Shown one piece after another: positions 56,533 through 64,000 of a stretch of DNA of 64,000 nt; position 1 is the first letter of the stretch; each line of letters opens with the position of its first letter. The position numbers and the translations under genes were made by a program. The notes below the pieces were generated by a model, which was not told the DNA's origin, ran no database searches, and saw nothing but the letters and a program-made list of their open reading frames with translations. This DNA is from JABMQW01 sp964439935 (lineage in GTDB: Bacteria; Fidelibacterota; Marinisomatia; Marinisomatales; TCS56), in the NCBI GenBank assembly GCA_964439935.1, contig CAYTPW010000004.1:1-64000 (forward strand), given 5' to 3'.

Positions 56533-57011
56533 CAGTCACTCATTTGCTTAACGACTTCGAAGATCTTGTGATAACCTGTACATCGGCAAATATTACCGGC
56601 CAGCGCCTGCTTGGTATTGAGCTGGCCTGACTGATTTTTTTCAGGATGTAATTGCTCAACCGAGAGCACCATTCCGGGAATACAATAGCCGCACTGCACC
56701 GCATGTCTATCGATAAAAGCCTGCTGCAAATCATTCAGATGATTGTCGATGGATAATCCCTCAATAGTGACAATTTGAGAACCGTGAGCTTCCACGGCCA
56801 AAATCAGGCACGAATTAACTGTTTTGCCATTCAGTATTACGGTGCAGGCACCACATTCACCCTCTCCACATACTTCTTTCGTTCCTGTCAGGTGCAGATC
56901 ATCCCGTAGGAAATCCAGTAATCTCTGATGTGTGGGAACGCGCTGGCAGACTTCTTTACCATTGACTGTGACTACCAAATCAAAATATTCAATATCATTA
57001 GTATACAGCAT
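56529..57011 (-). CDS. Second 2Fe-2S subunit of a molybdenum hydroxylase
   Basis: A 160-residue Fe-S subunit with CGEGECGACTV (plant type) and CGYCIPG...CRCTGY (helical type). It is slightly longer than the copy at 49815. It overlaps the FAD subunit by four bases and touches the threonine-synthase-like gene by one base. It belongs with 55690 as an electron-transfer pair. Confidence 0.92.
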   Translation of the reverse strand: MLYTNDIEYFDLVVTVNGKEVCQRVPTHQRLLDFLRDDLHLTGTKEVCGEGECGACTVILNGKTVNSCLILAVEAHGSQIVTIEGLSIDNHLNDLQQAFIDRHAVQCGYCIPGMVLSVEQLHPEKNQSGQLNTKQALAGNICRCTGYHKIFEVVKQMSDC

Positions 57012-58267
57012 CAGAAATCCTGACCGGCTTTGCTGAATTTTGAATAGAATTGATGAAATGCATCAATATCAGGATTAATTGAGTCCGGGATGGTCAGCAT
57101 CCTCTGGGCTGCGGTAATATCTTTTAAACCGCTGCCTGTTGCCAGTAGAACAATCGTATCATAATTATTGACTTGATTAATTTGACAAGCTTTCGCAAAA
57201 CCAGCCATGGTTGCAGCAGCTGCTGGTTCAGTAAAAATACCACTTTTTTCCGCCAACTCTTTTTGCGCTGACAGAATTTCATCATCGGTTACAGTAATAC
57301 CAAATCCGCCACTACTATTAACAGCTCGCAGTGCTTTCAAACCATCGCGGGGGAAATCCACCGCGATACTGTCGGCAATTGTATTTGCAGTGACCGATTT
57401 AAGGTTATTGCCGCTTAGCGCGTTGATAATTGCAGATGATCCCGAAGCCTGCACTGCAATAATTTCCGGCAGCCGGTCGATCCAGCCCAGTTCCTTCAAA
57501 TCATAAAAACCTTTATAAACACCGCCGATAATGCAACCATCGCCAACCGGAACAAATATCTTATTAGGAACGATCCAAGTCAACTGCTCGGCGATCTCCA
57601 GCGCTACTGTTTTCTTACCCTCGGACAAGACCGGATTGACGCCGGTGCTACGTGAATACCAGCCGTATTGATCAGCGACAATCCCAGCCAGATCAAAAGC
57701 ATCATCGTAGGTTCCATCTACCGGACATAATATTGCTCCGTATTGCAGAATCTGAGTCAGTTTGGCAATCGGCGCTGAGGCTGGTGCCAGAATTACAGCC
57801 TGCATTTTATAATAGGCTGCCAAGGCAGCCAAAGATGCAGCCGCATTGCCGGTTGAGGCTGCCACTACTATTTCAAAACCCATTTCAGCGGCATGACGCA
57901 AGCCGATTTCGGATGCGCGATCCTTTAATGAGCCAGATGGATTACGGGTGTCGTCCTTGATAAATAATCGTTTAATATCATAATCACCAGCCAAACGCGG
58001 TACCTCAACCAACGGTGTACCACCAACCTGGATAGATCGTCTTTCAGGCGGATTCTGAACCGGTAATAGTGGTAAGTAGCGCCATATGGAACGATCTGTA
58101 TCAGCTACCAAATCAGCTTTTGTCCAATTATTGCCGATCCAAGAATAATCAAAAATGGCATCGAGATTCTGCCTGCAGTTGTTACAGGTATAGATAAATG
58201 GGTCAATCGGGTAAGCTGCACCACAGTCCAGACAGCGATACTCGATCAGTCGAATATTCAGATCCAT
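57011..58267 (-). CDS. Threonine-synthase-like PLP enzyme with zinc ribbon
   Basis: Fold-type II PLP enzyme. The N-terminal 35 residues carry a four-cysteine ribbon (CLDCG...CNNC), a feature of one threonine synthase clade. The PLP lysine is in NPSGSLKDRAS and the phosphate loop is ASTGNAAASLAAL. Length 418 fits. In this location, between purine-cluster genes, threonine synthesis is doubtful; a beta-elimination role on 2,3-diaminopropionate or a related amino acid, as proposed for YgeX, is possible. No hom/thrB gene is near. Family certain, substrate inferred. Confidence 0.8.
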   Translation of the reverse strand: MDLNIRLIEYRCLDCGAAYPIDPFIYTCNNCRQNLDAIFDYSWIGNNWTKADLVADTDRSIWRYLPLLPVQNPPERRSIQVGGTPLVEVPRLAGDYDIKRLFIKDDTRNPSGSLKDRASEIGLRHAAEMGFEIVVAASTGNAAASLAALAAYYKMQAVILAPASAPIAKLTQILQYGAILCPVDGTYDDAFDLAGIVADQYGWYSRSTGVNPVLSEGKKTVALEIAEQLTWIVPNKIFVPVGDGCIIGGVYKGFYDLKELGWIDRLPEIIAVQASGSSAIINALSGNNLKSVTANTIADSIAVDFPRDGLKALRAVNSSGGFGITVTDDEILSAQKELAEKSGIFTEPAAAATMAGFAKACQINQVNNYDTIVLLATGSGLKDITAAQRMLTIPDSINPDIDAFHQFYSKFSKAGQDF

Positions 58268-58307
58268 TCTTAACTTATTATTTCCAGTAATAGCTATTCC
58301 AACACGA

Positions 58308-59786
58308 TCAATATTTCTTCAGCAGTCCAGTACGCTCATTAAATTCATCTATCCTGGCATCCCATTGATCAACCAGTGCATACTGATTTTTCCAGTAATC
58401 ATTGTCGAACCACTGGGCATCTAACTCTTCCACTGTTTTGCCCTGCTGCTCTACCCAGGTGAAATATTTCAGATTGTGCATCCGTTTCCGATCATAATAG
58501 GACAATTCCAGCATATTATCCGTGGACAATCCCATGAGACGCCCGTCAAAATCAACAGCAGCATTTAGGGTGCTGTATTCACCATTGATTCTCCGCGTTT
58601 CAATCAGGCGAGACTGGTACATTTCCATTGAATCGGTAGCAACTGTGAAAATTATATCATTACCATTCATCTCATAAAAACGAGCCATTTTAATGGCTCC
58701 GATTATATTAGCAATCGAAGAAATACCAAACAGATGCAGCTTATCTACTAAATTCTTATCGATACCATGCTCAATTAATAGATCGTGTCCAGCTGGTTCA
58801 TTGAACAGGCGCATCAGCCGTATCGTTAACTCATCATCCAGGTCAACAACCAGGTCCATATTCTTCAGATTATGAATCCAGGGCACATGTTTATCGCCGA
58901 TTCCTTCAATCCGATGAGATCCGTAACCGTTGTACAGCAATGTTGGGCACTGCAATGCCTCACCGGCACCGATTTTAATCAGAGGATATTGCTCCCGCAG
59001 ATAATCGCCGCAACCCAAGGTACCGGCTGATCCCTGGGTCAAAAATAGGGCGCTCATTCGCTGACCGATATCTACTTCATTTTCGAATACTTCCTGCATC
59101 GCTGGACCGGTTACCGCATAATGCCAGAGCGAATTCCCGATCTCTTCAAATTGATTTAAAACCACAATTTCATCACCCCGCTCGGCTATCAATTGTTTAA
59201 CCTTGTCGTAGATCTCCTTCACATTGCTTTCGCCACCAGGCGTTTTAATCACCTCTGAGCCGACTTTATCCAGCCACTCGAAGCGCTCGACGCTCATTTC
59301 TTCCGGTAATACGGCAATTGAAGGGCAACCAAGTAAATACGCATCGTAGGCTCCACCGCGACAGTAATTCCCGGTGGAGGGCCACAGCGCTTTTTGAGTC
59401 GTTGGATCAAAGTGACCCGATATCAGCTTCTCAACCAGGGGACCAAAGGTAGCCCCTACTTTATGAGCACCAGTTGGAAAGAATTTTCCTAATAAAACAA
59501 ATATTCGGGCCTTGACACCAGTTAATTCAGGCGGCAGTTCAAGATTGTTTACCGAGCCGAAACTACCACCGGCAGCGACCGGTTCGTTTTTCCACGTGAT
59601 CCGAAACAGATTACGAGGATTCAAATCCCACAATCCAATGGCTTTTAATTCAGCTCGAATGCCATCGGGAATCAGATCAGGATTCGCCATCTGCCGGTAG
59701 GTCGGGATTATCATATTATTTTCCCGACAGCGCTGAATCGTATTTTTCAACACTTTTTCGTTAGATTTCATTAATTGTTTTTCCAA
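58308..59786 (-). CDS. Fold-type II PLP lyase of unclear specificity
   Basis: A 492-residue PLP enzyme of the tryptophan synthase beta/cysteine synthase superfamily. The putative PLP lysine lies in PTGAHKVGATFG, with an asparagine-containing loop WPSTGNYCRGGAYDAY and a late glycine loop TQGSAGTLGCGDYL. It has about 90 N-terminal and 70 C-terminal residues more than cysteine synthase. It is unlike E. coli YgeX in detail. In the cluster it may remove ammonia from an amino acid left after ring opening. I do not know a characterised homologue. Confidence 0.7.
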   Translation of the reverse strand: MEKQLMKSNEKVLKNTIQRCRENNMIIPTYRQMANPDLIPDGIRAELKAIGLWDLNPRNLFRITWKNEPVAAGGSFGSVNNLELPPELTGVKARIFVLLGKFFPTGAHKVGATFGPLVEKLISGHFDPTTQKALWPSTGNYCRGGAYDAYLLGCPSIAVLPEEMSVERFEWLDKVGSEVIKTPGGESNVKEIYDKVKQLIAERGDEIVVLNQFEEIGNSLWHYAVTGPAMQEVFENEVDIGQRMSALFLTQGSAGTLGCGDYLREQYPLIKIGAGEALQCPTLLYNGYGSHRIEGIGDKHVPWIHNLKNMDLVVDLDDELTIRLMRLFNEPAGHDLLIEHGIDKNLVDKLHLFGISSIANIIGAIKMARFYEMNGNDIIFTVATDSMEMYQSRLIETRRINGEYSTLNAAVDFDGRLMGLSTDNMLELSYYDRKRMHNLKYFTWVEQQGKTVEELDAQWFDNDYWKNQYALVDQWDARIDEFNERTGLLKKY

Positions 59787-59803
59787 TTCATTATTTAATT
59801 TAT

Positions 59804-60763
59804 TTAAGGTACGATTTGCGTTCCTGTTCTTCCTTTAAGAGCATCAACTGCATTATCCAATGATGTAATTATTGCTCGATCGCCACCAGCTTTTATGAAT
59901 CTGACGCAAGCTTCTACTTTAGGCCCCATACTTCCAGCCAGGAATTGACCGTCCGACAGATGTTTTTCCATTTCAGTTGTTGTAACATTTTGCAATGCTT
60001 TTTGGCTTGGTTGACCAAAATTGATAAAAGCGTGCCCGACATCCGTTAATATCAGGAAAATATGGGCATCCACAACTTTTGCCAGAACTTGTCCGGCCTT
60101 ATCTTTGTCGATGACTGCTTCTACACCGCGTAGTTGCTGGTTATCCTTCTCGATTACCGGGACGCCCCCCCCTCCGGCAGTTATCACAATGACACGGGCG
60201 TTTACCAGTGTTTTGATGGAATAAGCTTCTATTATGTCAATTGGTTCAGGCGATGGAACCACCCGCCGCCAGGGTTTTTTGGTTCCGGGTTTTACTTCTT
60301 TCAGCAAATAGTTTTTAGATGCGCGCAATTCCTCAGCTTCAGCTTTAGAATAAAACGGTCCCACCGGTTTACTGGGATTGGCAAAATCCGGATCATCTTT
60401 ATCCACCAGGATTTGGGTTACTACGGTTGCGATCGGTATTTGTTTGCCAACAAGACGGAAGGCGTTTTGAAGTTGATCTTGAAACATGAAACCAATCTGG
60501 CCCTGAGTCATCGCACCCAGCACATCCAGCGGTTGTGGGGGTACCAGAGCCTTGCCTTCCTCCTGCTGAATTAATAGATTGCCGGCCTGCGGACCATTAC
60601 CGTGAGTGAGGATTAATTTATAGCCAAGACGATTCATTTCGACCAGTTGGTGAGCCGTGAGAACCACATTATTTAATTGCTGCTTAAAAGTTCCTTCCTC
60701 ATCGGGTTGTTTAATTGCATTACCTCCAAGGGCAATGACAACCAGTTTACTGGTATCAAACAT
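59804..60763 (-). CDS. arcC: Carbamate kinase
   Basis: Makes ATP from carbamoyl phosphate and ADP. Family motifs are VVIALGGNAI near the start, THGNGPQAGNL and VITAGGGGVPV, with the FLAGSMGPKVEA late region. Length 319 is standard; it is the YqeA/ArcC family. It lies two bases downstream of a carbamoyltransferase gene and 17 bases before a PLP enzyme. Its product ATP would make carbamoyl transfer energy-yielding. Confidence 0.95.
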   Translation of the reverse strand: MFDTSKLVVIALGGNAIKQPDEEGTFKQQLNNVVLTAHQLVEMNRLGYKLILTHGNGPQAGNLLIQQEEGKALVPPQPLDVLGAMTQGQIGFMFQDQLQNAFRLVGKQIPIATVVTQILVDKDDPDFANPSKPVGPFYSKAEAEELRASKNYLLKEVKPGTKKPWRRVVPSPEPIDIIEAYSIKTLVNARVIVITAGGGGVPVIEKDNQQLRGVEAVIDKDKAGQVLAKVVDAHIFLILTDVGHAFINFGQPSQKALQNVTTTEMEKHLSDGQFLAGSMGPKVEACVRFIKAGGDRAIITSLDNAVDALKGRTGTQIVP

Positions 60764-60765
60764 AG

Positions 60766-61791
60766 CTATAGCTCAATCCGCTTATCTGACATTGTCAAAC
60801 CCATTACAGCCTTCTGAACATGCAAACGATTCTCAGCAACATCCACAATTATTGATCGTTCACCGGATGCCACTGCATCGGTTACCTCATTCCCACGATC
60901 AACGGGCATCGGGTGGATATATAACCCATTGTTGGTCAGTTTCATCTTCTCTTCATTGCAAGTCCAGCCATCAATTTGCATGGCTTTTTTAATTTCTCTA
61001 GCTTTGTCAAACTCACCGGACTCATAAGCCATAGGACTCATCCAGTTGCGGGAATAAACAACATCAGCTCCCTGATAACCTTCCAATGGTTCATGAGTAA
61101 TGTTGAAGCTGGAGCCATTCGTTTTGCAGTTTGCTTGAGTCATTTCAATAACTTCAGGATCAAGGTCATACCCTTCAGGATAAGCCAGTGTAACATCCAT
61201 GCCGAAACGAGATGATATTAACAGGTTTTCCTGGATCGAGCACCAGGAACGGGCCAGAGCTCCCTGCCCCCAGACCATTAACAGCCTCTTACTTTTCAAA
61301 TTAGTTCCCATCTGCTGCTGCAATCCCATGATATCAGCCAATCCCTGACAGGGATGAAAACGATCATCAGCCATATTCACAATTGGGATTGAAGCATATT
61401 CAGCATATTCACGTAATAGCCGATCACCATCACCATAGGCCGTGATCTTGTCTTCCAGAATCCGGATTCCCAGCCCGACAGCATAACGACTCATCACATT
61501 GGCTGCATCTTCAATCGTTTCACCGGCACTGTGCTTGGTTTTCAGACGCATTGATTTAGGCTCCAGAAATTGGGCATGACCGCCCAGTTCTGTTGCGGCT
61601 GCTTCAAATGATTGCCTGGTACGCACCGACGGATTGTAAAAAAACATCAGGAAAGTACGATGTTTTAACAGCTCGGTATATTTATCAGCATAGCGCCTCT
61701 TTTTCATGTCATGCGCTATCCTTAAGGTATGTTCCAGCTCCTTTACAGACCAATCCTGGGTGCAGATCAGGTCTTTTCCTTTCATATCCAT
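60766..61791 (-). CDS. Divergent carbamoyltransferase (OTC/YgeW family)
   Basis: A 341-residue transcarbamylase with the carbamoyl phosphate motif SVRTR (55-59) and HPCQG. Instead of the YgeW-typical WAYSPSYxKPLSVP loop it has WGQGALARSWCSIQ, and its late motif is IHPMPVDRGNEV rather than HCLPADRG. It probably differs in substrate or lacks one contact. It is 12 bases from the canonical copy at 61804. It may be a paralogue for another ureido compound, or a structural partner. Confidence 0.82.
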   Translation of the reverse strand: MDMKGKDLICTQDWSVKELEHTLRIAHDMKKRRYADKYTELLKHRTFLMFFYNPSVRTRQSFEAAATELGGHAQFLEPKSMRLKTKHSAGETIEDAANVMSRYAVGLGIRILEDKITAYGDGDRLLREYAEYASIPIVNMADDRFHPCQGLADIMGLQQQMGTNLKSKRLLMVWGQGALARSWCSIQENLLISSRFGMDVTLAYPEGYDLDPEVIEMTQANCKTNGSSFNITHEPLEGYQGADVVYSRNWMSPMAYESGEFDKAREIKKAMQIDGWTCNEEKMKLTNNGLYIHPMPVDRGNEVTDAVASGERSIIVDVAENRLHVQKAVMGLTMSDKRIEL

Positions 61792-61803
61792 AAACTGATT
61801 CCC

Positions 61804-62847
61804 TTACCGCATCAGCAAAGCCATGACGGCTTTCTGAAAATGTAACCGGTTCTCAGCTTCGTCGAAAGCAACTGAATTCGGACCGTCTAATACATCATTT
61901 GTGACCTCGAAACCACGGTCAGCCGGCAAACAATGCATATACATCACATCTTCACGGGCATTATTCAGCATATCCTGATCACAGATCCAGTCCTTATTCT
62001 GGTTAAACAATGACAGCATTTTGCTATCATGACCAGCAGCAACATTTTCAAATTGATCCTTGGCACCCCAGCATTTGGGATATACTACATGAGCATCTTG
62101 AAAGGCTTCCTTCATATCATATTGTACTTCAAATTTGCTGCCATTGGCATTTGCCATATTTTCACAGGCCGATATGACTTCATCATCCAATTCAAATCCT
62201 TCTGGTTGAACCTGAACGACATCCATGCCCAGTTTTGTTGCCGCAATTATGGAACTGTGCGGGACACTTAACGGTTTTTCGTAGCTGGGAGAATAAGCCC
62301 AACTCATGACAAATTTCTTTCCATTGAATTCACCTAGGCGTTCTTTTACAGTCAGCATATCAGCACCACCCTGACAGGGATGGTATTTATCGCATTCCAT
62401 ATTGATGATCGGAATATTGGACCATTCAGCAAATTCCTTCATATATGCATTGGCACGGCCATAAACCCATCCAGTGGGAGGTCCATACATGCGAATGGCA
62501 ATACCATCTCCAAATCCGGATAACGTTCGCGCAACATCAGAAACCCGCTCGGTCGAATAGGCTTTTTCGTCCCCTTCAACGGCTGGTGTGTAAATTGTAT
62601 CAGAGGCCAGGAAATGAGCATGACCACCCATTTGAGTCATTCCGGATTCGAAAGAATTGCGGGTCCGCAGGGATTGATTATAAAAAATCATGTATAGTGA
62701 TTTCGCCCGCATCAAATGATCGTGTAACTCACCGATTGCATAGCGTCGCTTTAGGTCAGCTGCAACGTCCAGCATGTAATTAAACTCTTCTTTTGAAAAG
62801 TCCAGCAATGTTAAAAAATCACGTCCCTTCAAATTTGTACGCATCAT
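61804..62847 (-). CDS. ygeW: YgeW-like knotted carbamoyltransferase
   Basis: Transfers a carbamoyl group between phosphate and an amine or ureido compound. The phosphate site SLRTR is at 59-63, followed by HPCQGG, the SWAYSPSYEKPLSVP loop that is characteristic of YgeW, and MHCLPADRG. Length 347 is somewhat shorter than E. coli YgeW because of a short N-terminus. Working in the degradative direction it would make carbamoyl phosphate for the kinase. ssnA lies 74 bases upstream. Confidence 0.88.
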   Translation of the reverse strand: MMRTNLKGRDFLTLLDFSKEEFNYMLDVAADLKRRYAIGELHDHLMRAKSLYMIFYNQSLRTRNSFESGMTQMGGHAHFLASDTIYTPAVEGDEKAYSTERVSDVARTLSGFGDGIAIRMYGPPTGWVYGRANAYMKEFAEWSNIPIINMECDKYHPCQGGADMLTVKERLGEFNGKKFVMSWAYSPSYEKPLSVPHSSIIAATKLGMDVVQVQPEGFELDDEVISACENMANANGSKFEVQYDMKEAFQDAHVVYPKCWGAKDQFENVAAGHDSKMLSLFNQNKDWICDQDMLNNAREDVMYMHCLPADRGFEVTNDVLDGPNSVAFDEAENRLHFQKAVMALLMR

Positions 62848-62921
62848 ATTCTCCTTAGTATTTGCTAATTGTTTTTATCAGTTTTTCTGATTTGATTTTT
62901 AATACCTGACACATTTTTCGA

Positions 62922-64000
62922 TCAGGTTCTATTCATTTTATGCCACAGTTTTTGTGACTGAATTCTTGCAGTGGATCGAATCTCTGCTTCAACAACATTA
63001 AGAAAATTGTTATCCTTGATCTGGAATTTTCCACCGCAGATAACATCCGATGGTCGGTCAAATCCAAACATCAGGTGAGCTCCATAATTTGCTTCCGAAA
63101 TCTTTGTGCGGGATTGATAATCAAAGAGCACCAGATCCGCCCGGTCACCGGGTTGGATACGACCCAGTGAACTAGTAAATAACTTACCTGCGATGCGAGA
63201 ATTATTCTCAAACAAAAGTTGCAGGTAGTCCACGTTTGGTGCGCCACCTGGCAAACCGTTACTACGTATCAGCGTACCTTCCTTGGCTTCTTTCAACAGG
63301 CCGGCCTGCATTCCATCAGTTCCGAGTCCAGCAGATAGAGCATTAATTGTGGCTGCTGACAAAACACCCACTCGATTATTCGCATTGGAAGTGGGATTAT
63401 GCACCAATGAAACACCCAGCTCTACCAGTAGCTCAACATCCTCGGGCAGCATGTGAATACCATGAACGATCAGGCTGTGTTCATTGATCAACCCGAAATG
63501 GTTTAACCGGTCAATAACAGAGCGATATCCACGATTCACTGCATCAGTGTGGTCGGCCAGATCTTCAGCCACATGGATATGAATTCCCCAGCCTGAAATG
63601 TCGCGTAAAGACTCGCGGATAGTTGACAGTGATTCGTCCGATAAGGTAAACGACGCGTGTAAGCCGATCAAGGGACGGATCACCGGATGATCACAATAAC
63701 GCTGGAAAAAATCAAGATTCTCTTCCAAGCCGGCCTGAAAGAGTCGGGGACCATTACGATCTGTAAGCTCAAAGGCTACTGCCACATTCATATTCAACTT
63801 TTCAGCTGCCTGTGCCAGGAGTTCAAGGGACCCGGTAGCGGAATTGGGACTGGAATGGTGGTCGATCACCGTGGTTACCCCATTGCGGAGGCATTCGATT
63901 AGTCCGGCTGAAAAAGAGGCATCAATTGAATCCACATCCAGAGCACAATCGAGAGGCCACCAGACCCGCTCTAATTTTTCAATAAAATTGGTCGGAGAAT
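62922..64000 (-). CDS. ssnA: SsnA-like amidohydrolase, 5' end outside the window
   Basis: C-terminal part of an SsnA-family aminohydrolase. The visible sequence reads in frame to the window edge (starting with residues like FIEKLERVWWPLDCALD, which fit SsnA), so the true start is beyond 64000 and a GTG at 63935 is only internal. Motifs HSSPNS, GIHIHVAEDL, VHGIHMLPEDVE, HNPTSNANNRVG and GLGTDGMQAGL are the metal and substrate segments; the N-terminal HxH is off the edge. It is the most upstream visible gene of the cluster. Confidence 0.9.
   Translation of the reverse strand, partial: SPTNFIEKLERVWWPLDCALDVDSIDASFSAGLIECLRNGVTTVIDHHSSPNSATGSLELLAQAAEKLNMNVAVAFELTDRNGPRLFQAGLEENLDFFQRYCDHPVIRPLIGLHASFTLSDESLSTIRESLRDISGWGIHIHVAEDLADHTDAVNRGYRSVIDRLNHFGLINEHSLIVHGIHMLPEDVELLVELGVSLVHNPTSNANNRVGVLSAATINALSAGLGTDGMQAGLLKEAKEGTLIRSNGLPGGAPNVDYLQLLFENNSRIAGKLFTSSLGRIQPGDRADLVLFDYQSRTKISEANYGAHLMFGFDRPSDVICGGKFQIKDNNFLNVVEAEIRSTARIQSQKLWHKMNRT

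Noticed and set aside
62848..62921. Terminator between ssnA and ygeW
   Set aside because: There is a six-base hairpin and a second short one, but on the transcribed strand the run that follows is A and not T, so I do not call a terminator.
47545..64000. Selenocysteine (in-frame TGA) in the molybdenum hydroxylase cluster
   Set aside because: All frames run through their conserved motifs without an internal TGA, so I see no selenoprotein; selenium could still be present as a labile cofactor.
1..64000. CRISPR arrays, tRNA or rRNA genes, phage or transposase genes
   Set aside because: I found no repeat-spacer arrays, cloverleaf-like segments or recombinase or transposase proteins in the window.

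Overview
The window looks like chromosomal DNA from a Gram-negative, probably anaerobic bacterium of the FCB type; my best guess is a Neomarinimicrobiota (Marinimicrobia), Calditrichota or KSB1-like lineage. The reasons are Kdo/LPS-type genes (waaA, a family 9 glycosyltransferase, a possible lptE), many exported proteins, and two proteins ending in a YPNPFN-type C-terminal sorting domain of the kind used by type IX secretion. A HypD-type glycyl radical dehydratase and an oxygen-independent purine-type catabolic cluster argue for anaerobic life. The phylum is an inference. No rRNA, tRNA, CRISPR array, prophage or insertion sequence was recognised.

Layout. 1-6770 (+ strand): exported GH20 hexosaminidase, a 105-bp block of three palindromes, a class III aminotransferase, and a small set of membrane and Fe-S genes (CcmC-like protein, NapH-like polyferredoxin, anchored protein of unknown function). 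6893-15841 (- strand): tightly packed housekeeping genes (nadE, acyP, a LOG/TIGR00725-like protein, asnS, lptE-like lipoprotein, sigma-54 activator, galE, uvrB), several joined by 4-base ATGA overlaps. 16011-25333 (- strand): rimO, ftsY, an unusual double ABC ATPase, waaA, GT9, a polyprenyl diphosphate synthase, tatC, meaB and a Crp-family regulator. 25497-28073: groES-groEL with a perfect CIRCE operator and a strong terminator, then dut. 28113-31803: M1 peptidase with sorting domain, exported Pcm, MaoC-like hydratase, coiled-coil protein.

31899-34878 (- strand) is a compact electron-transfer locus: a DUF2231 membrane protein, a diheme cytochrome, an outer-membrane barrel that itself carries a CXXCH, a cytochrome lipoprotein and a cytochrome with a surface-sorting domain. 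Together they could form a heme path from the periplasm to the cell surface. 35035-42465 holds comM, a small exported protein (paralogue of the one at 6893), ispG, two exported repeat proteins (one with a histone-like basic tail), a 2H phosphoesterase and a single-domain response regulator. 42817-47357 holds a small unknown protein, the HypD-like glycyl radical enzyme with its activase (which lacks an ordinary start codon), and an SDR.

47545-64000 (- strand, running off the right edge) is one long probable operon resembling the ygeW-yqeA-ygfK-ssnA-xdhD cluster that has been linked to anaerobic purine catabolism. It has a complete three-subunit molybdenum hydroxylase, an extra FAD/2Fe-2S pair without its own molybdenum subunit, an 8-oxoguanine deaminase-like enzyme, YgfK, two fold-type II PLP enzymes, carbamate kinase, two divergent YgeW/OTC-type carbamoyltransferases and a 5'-truncated ssnA. 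A reasonable model is purine deamination and hydroxylation, ring opening, transfer of ureido carbons to carbamoyl phosphate, ATP formation by carbamate kinase, and deamination of the remaining amino acid by the PLP enzymes.
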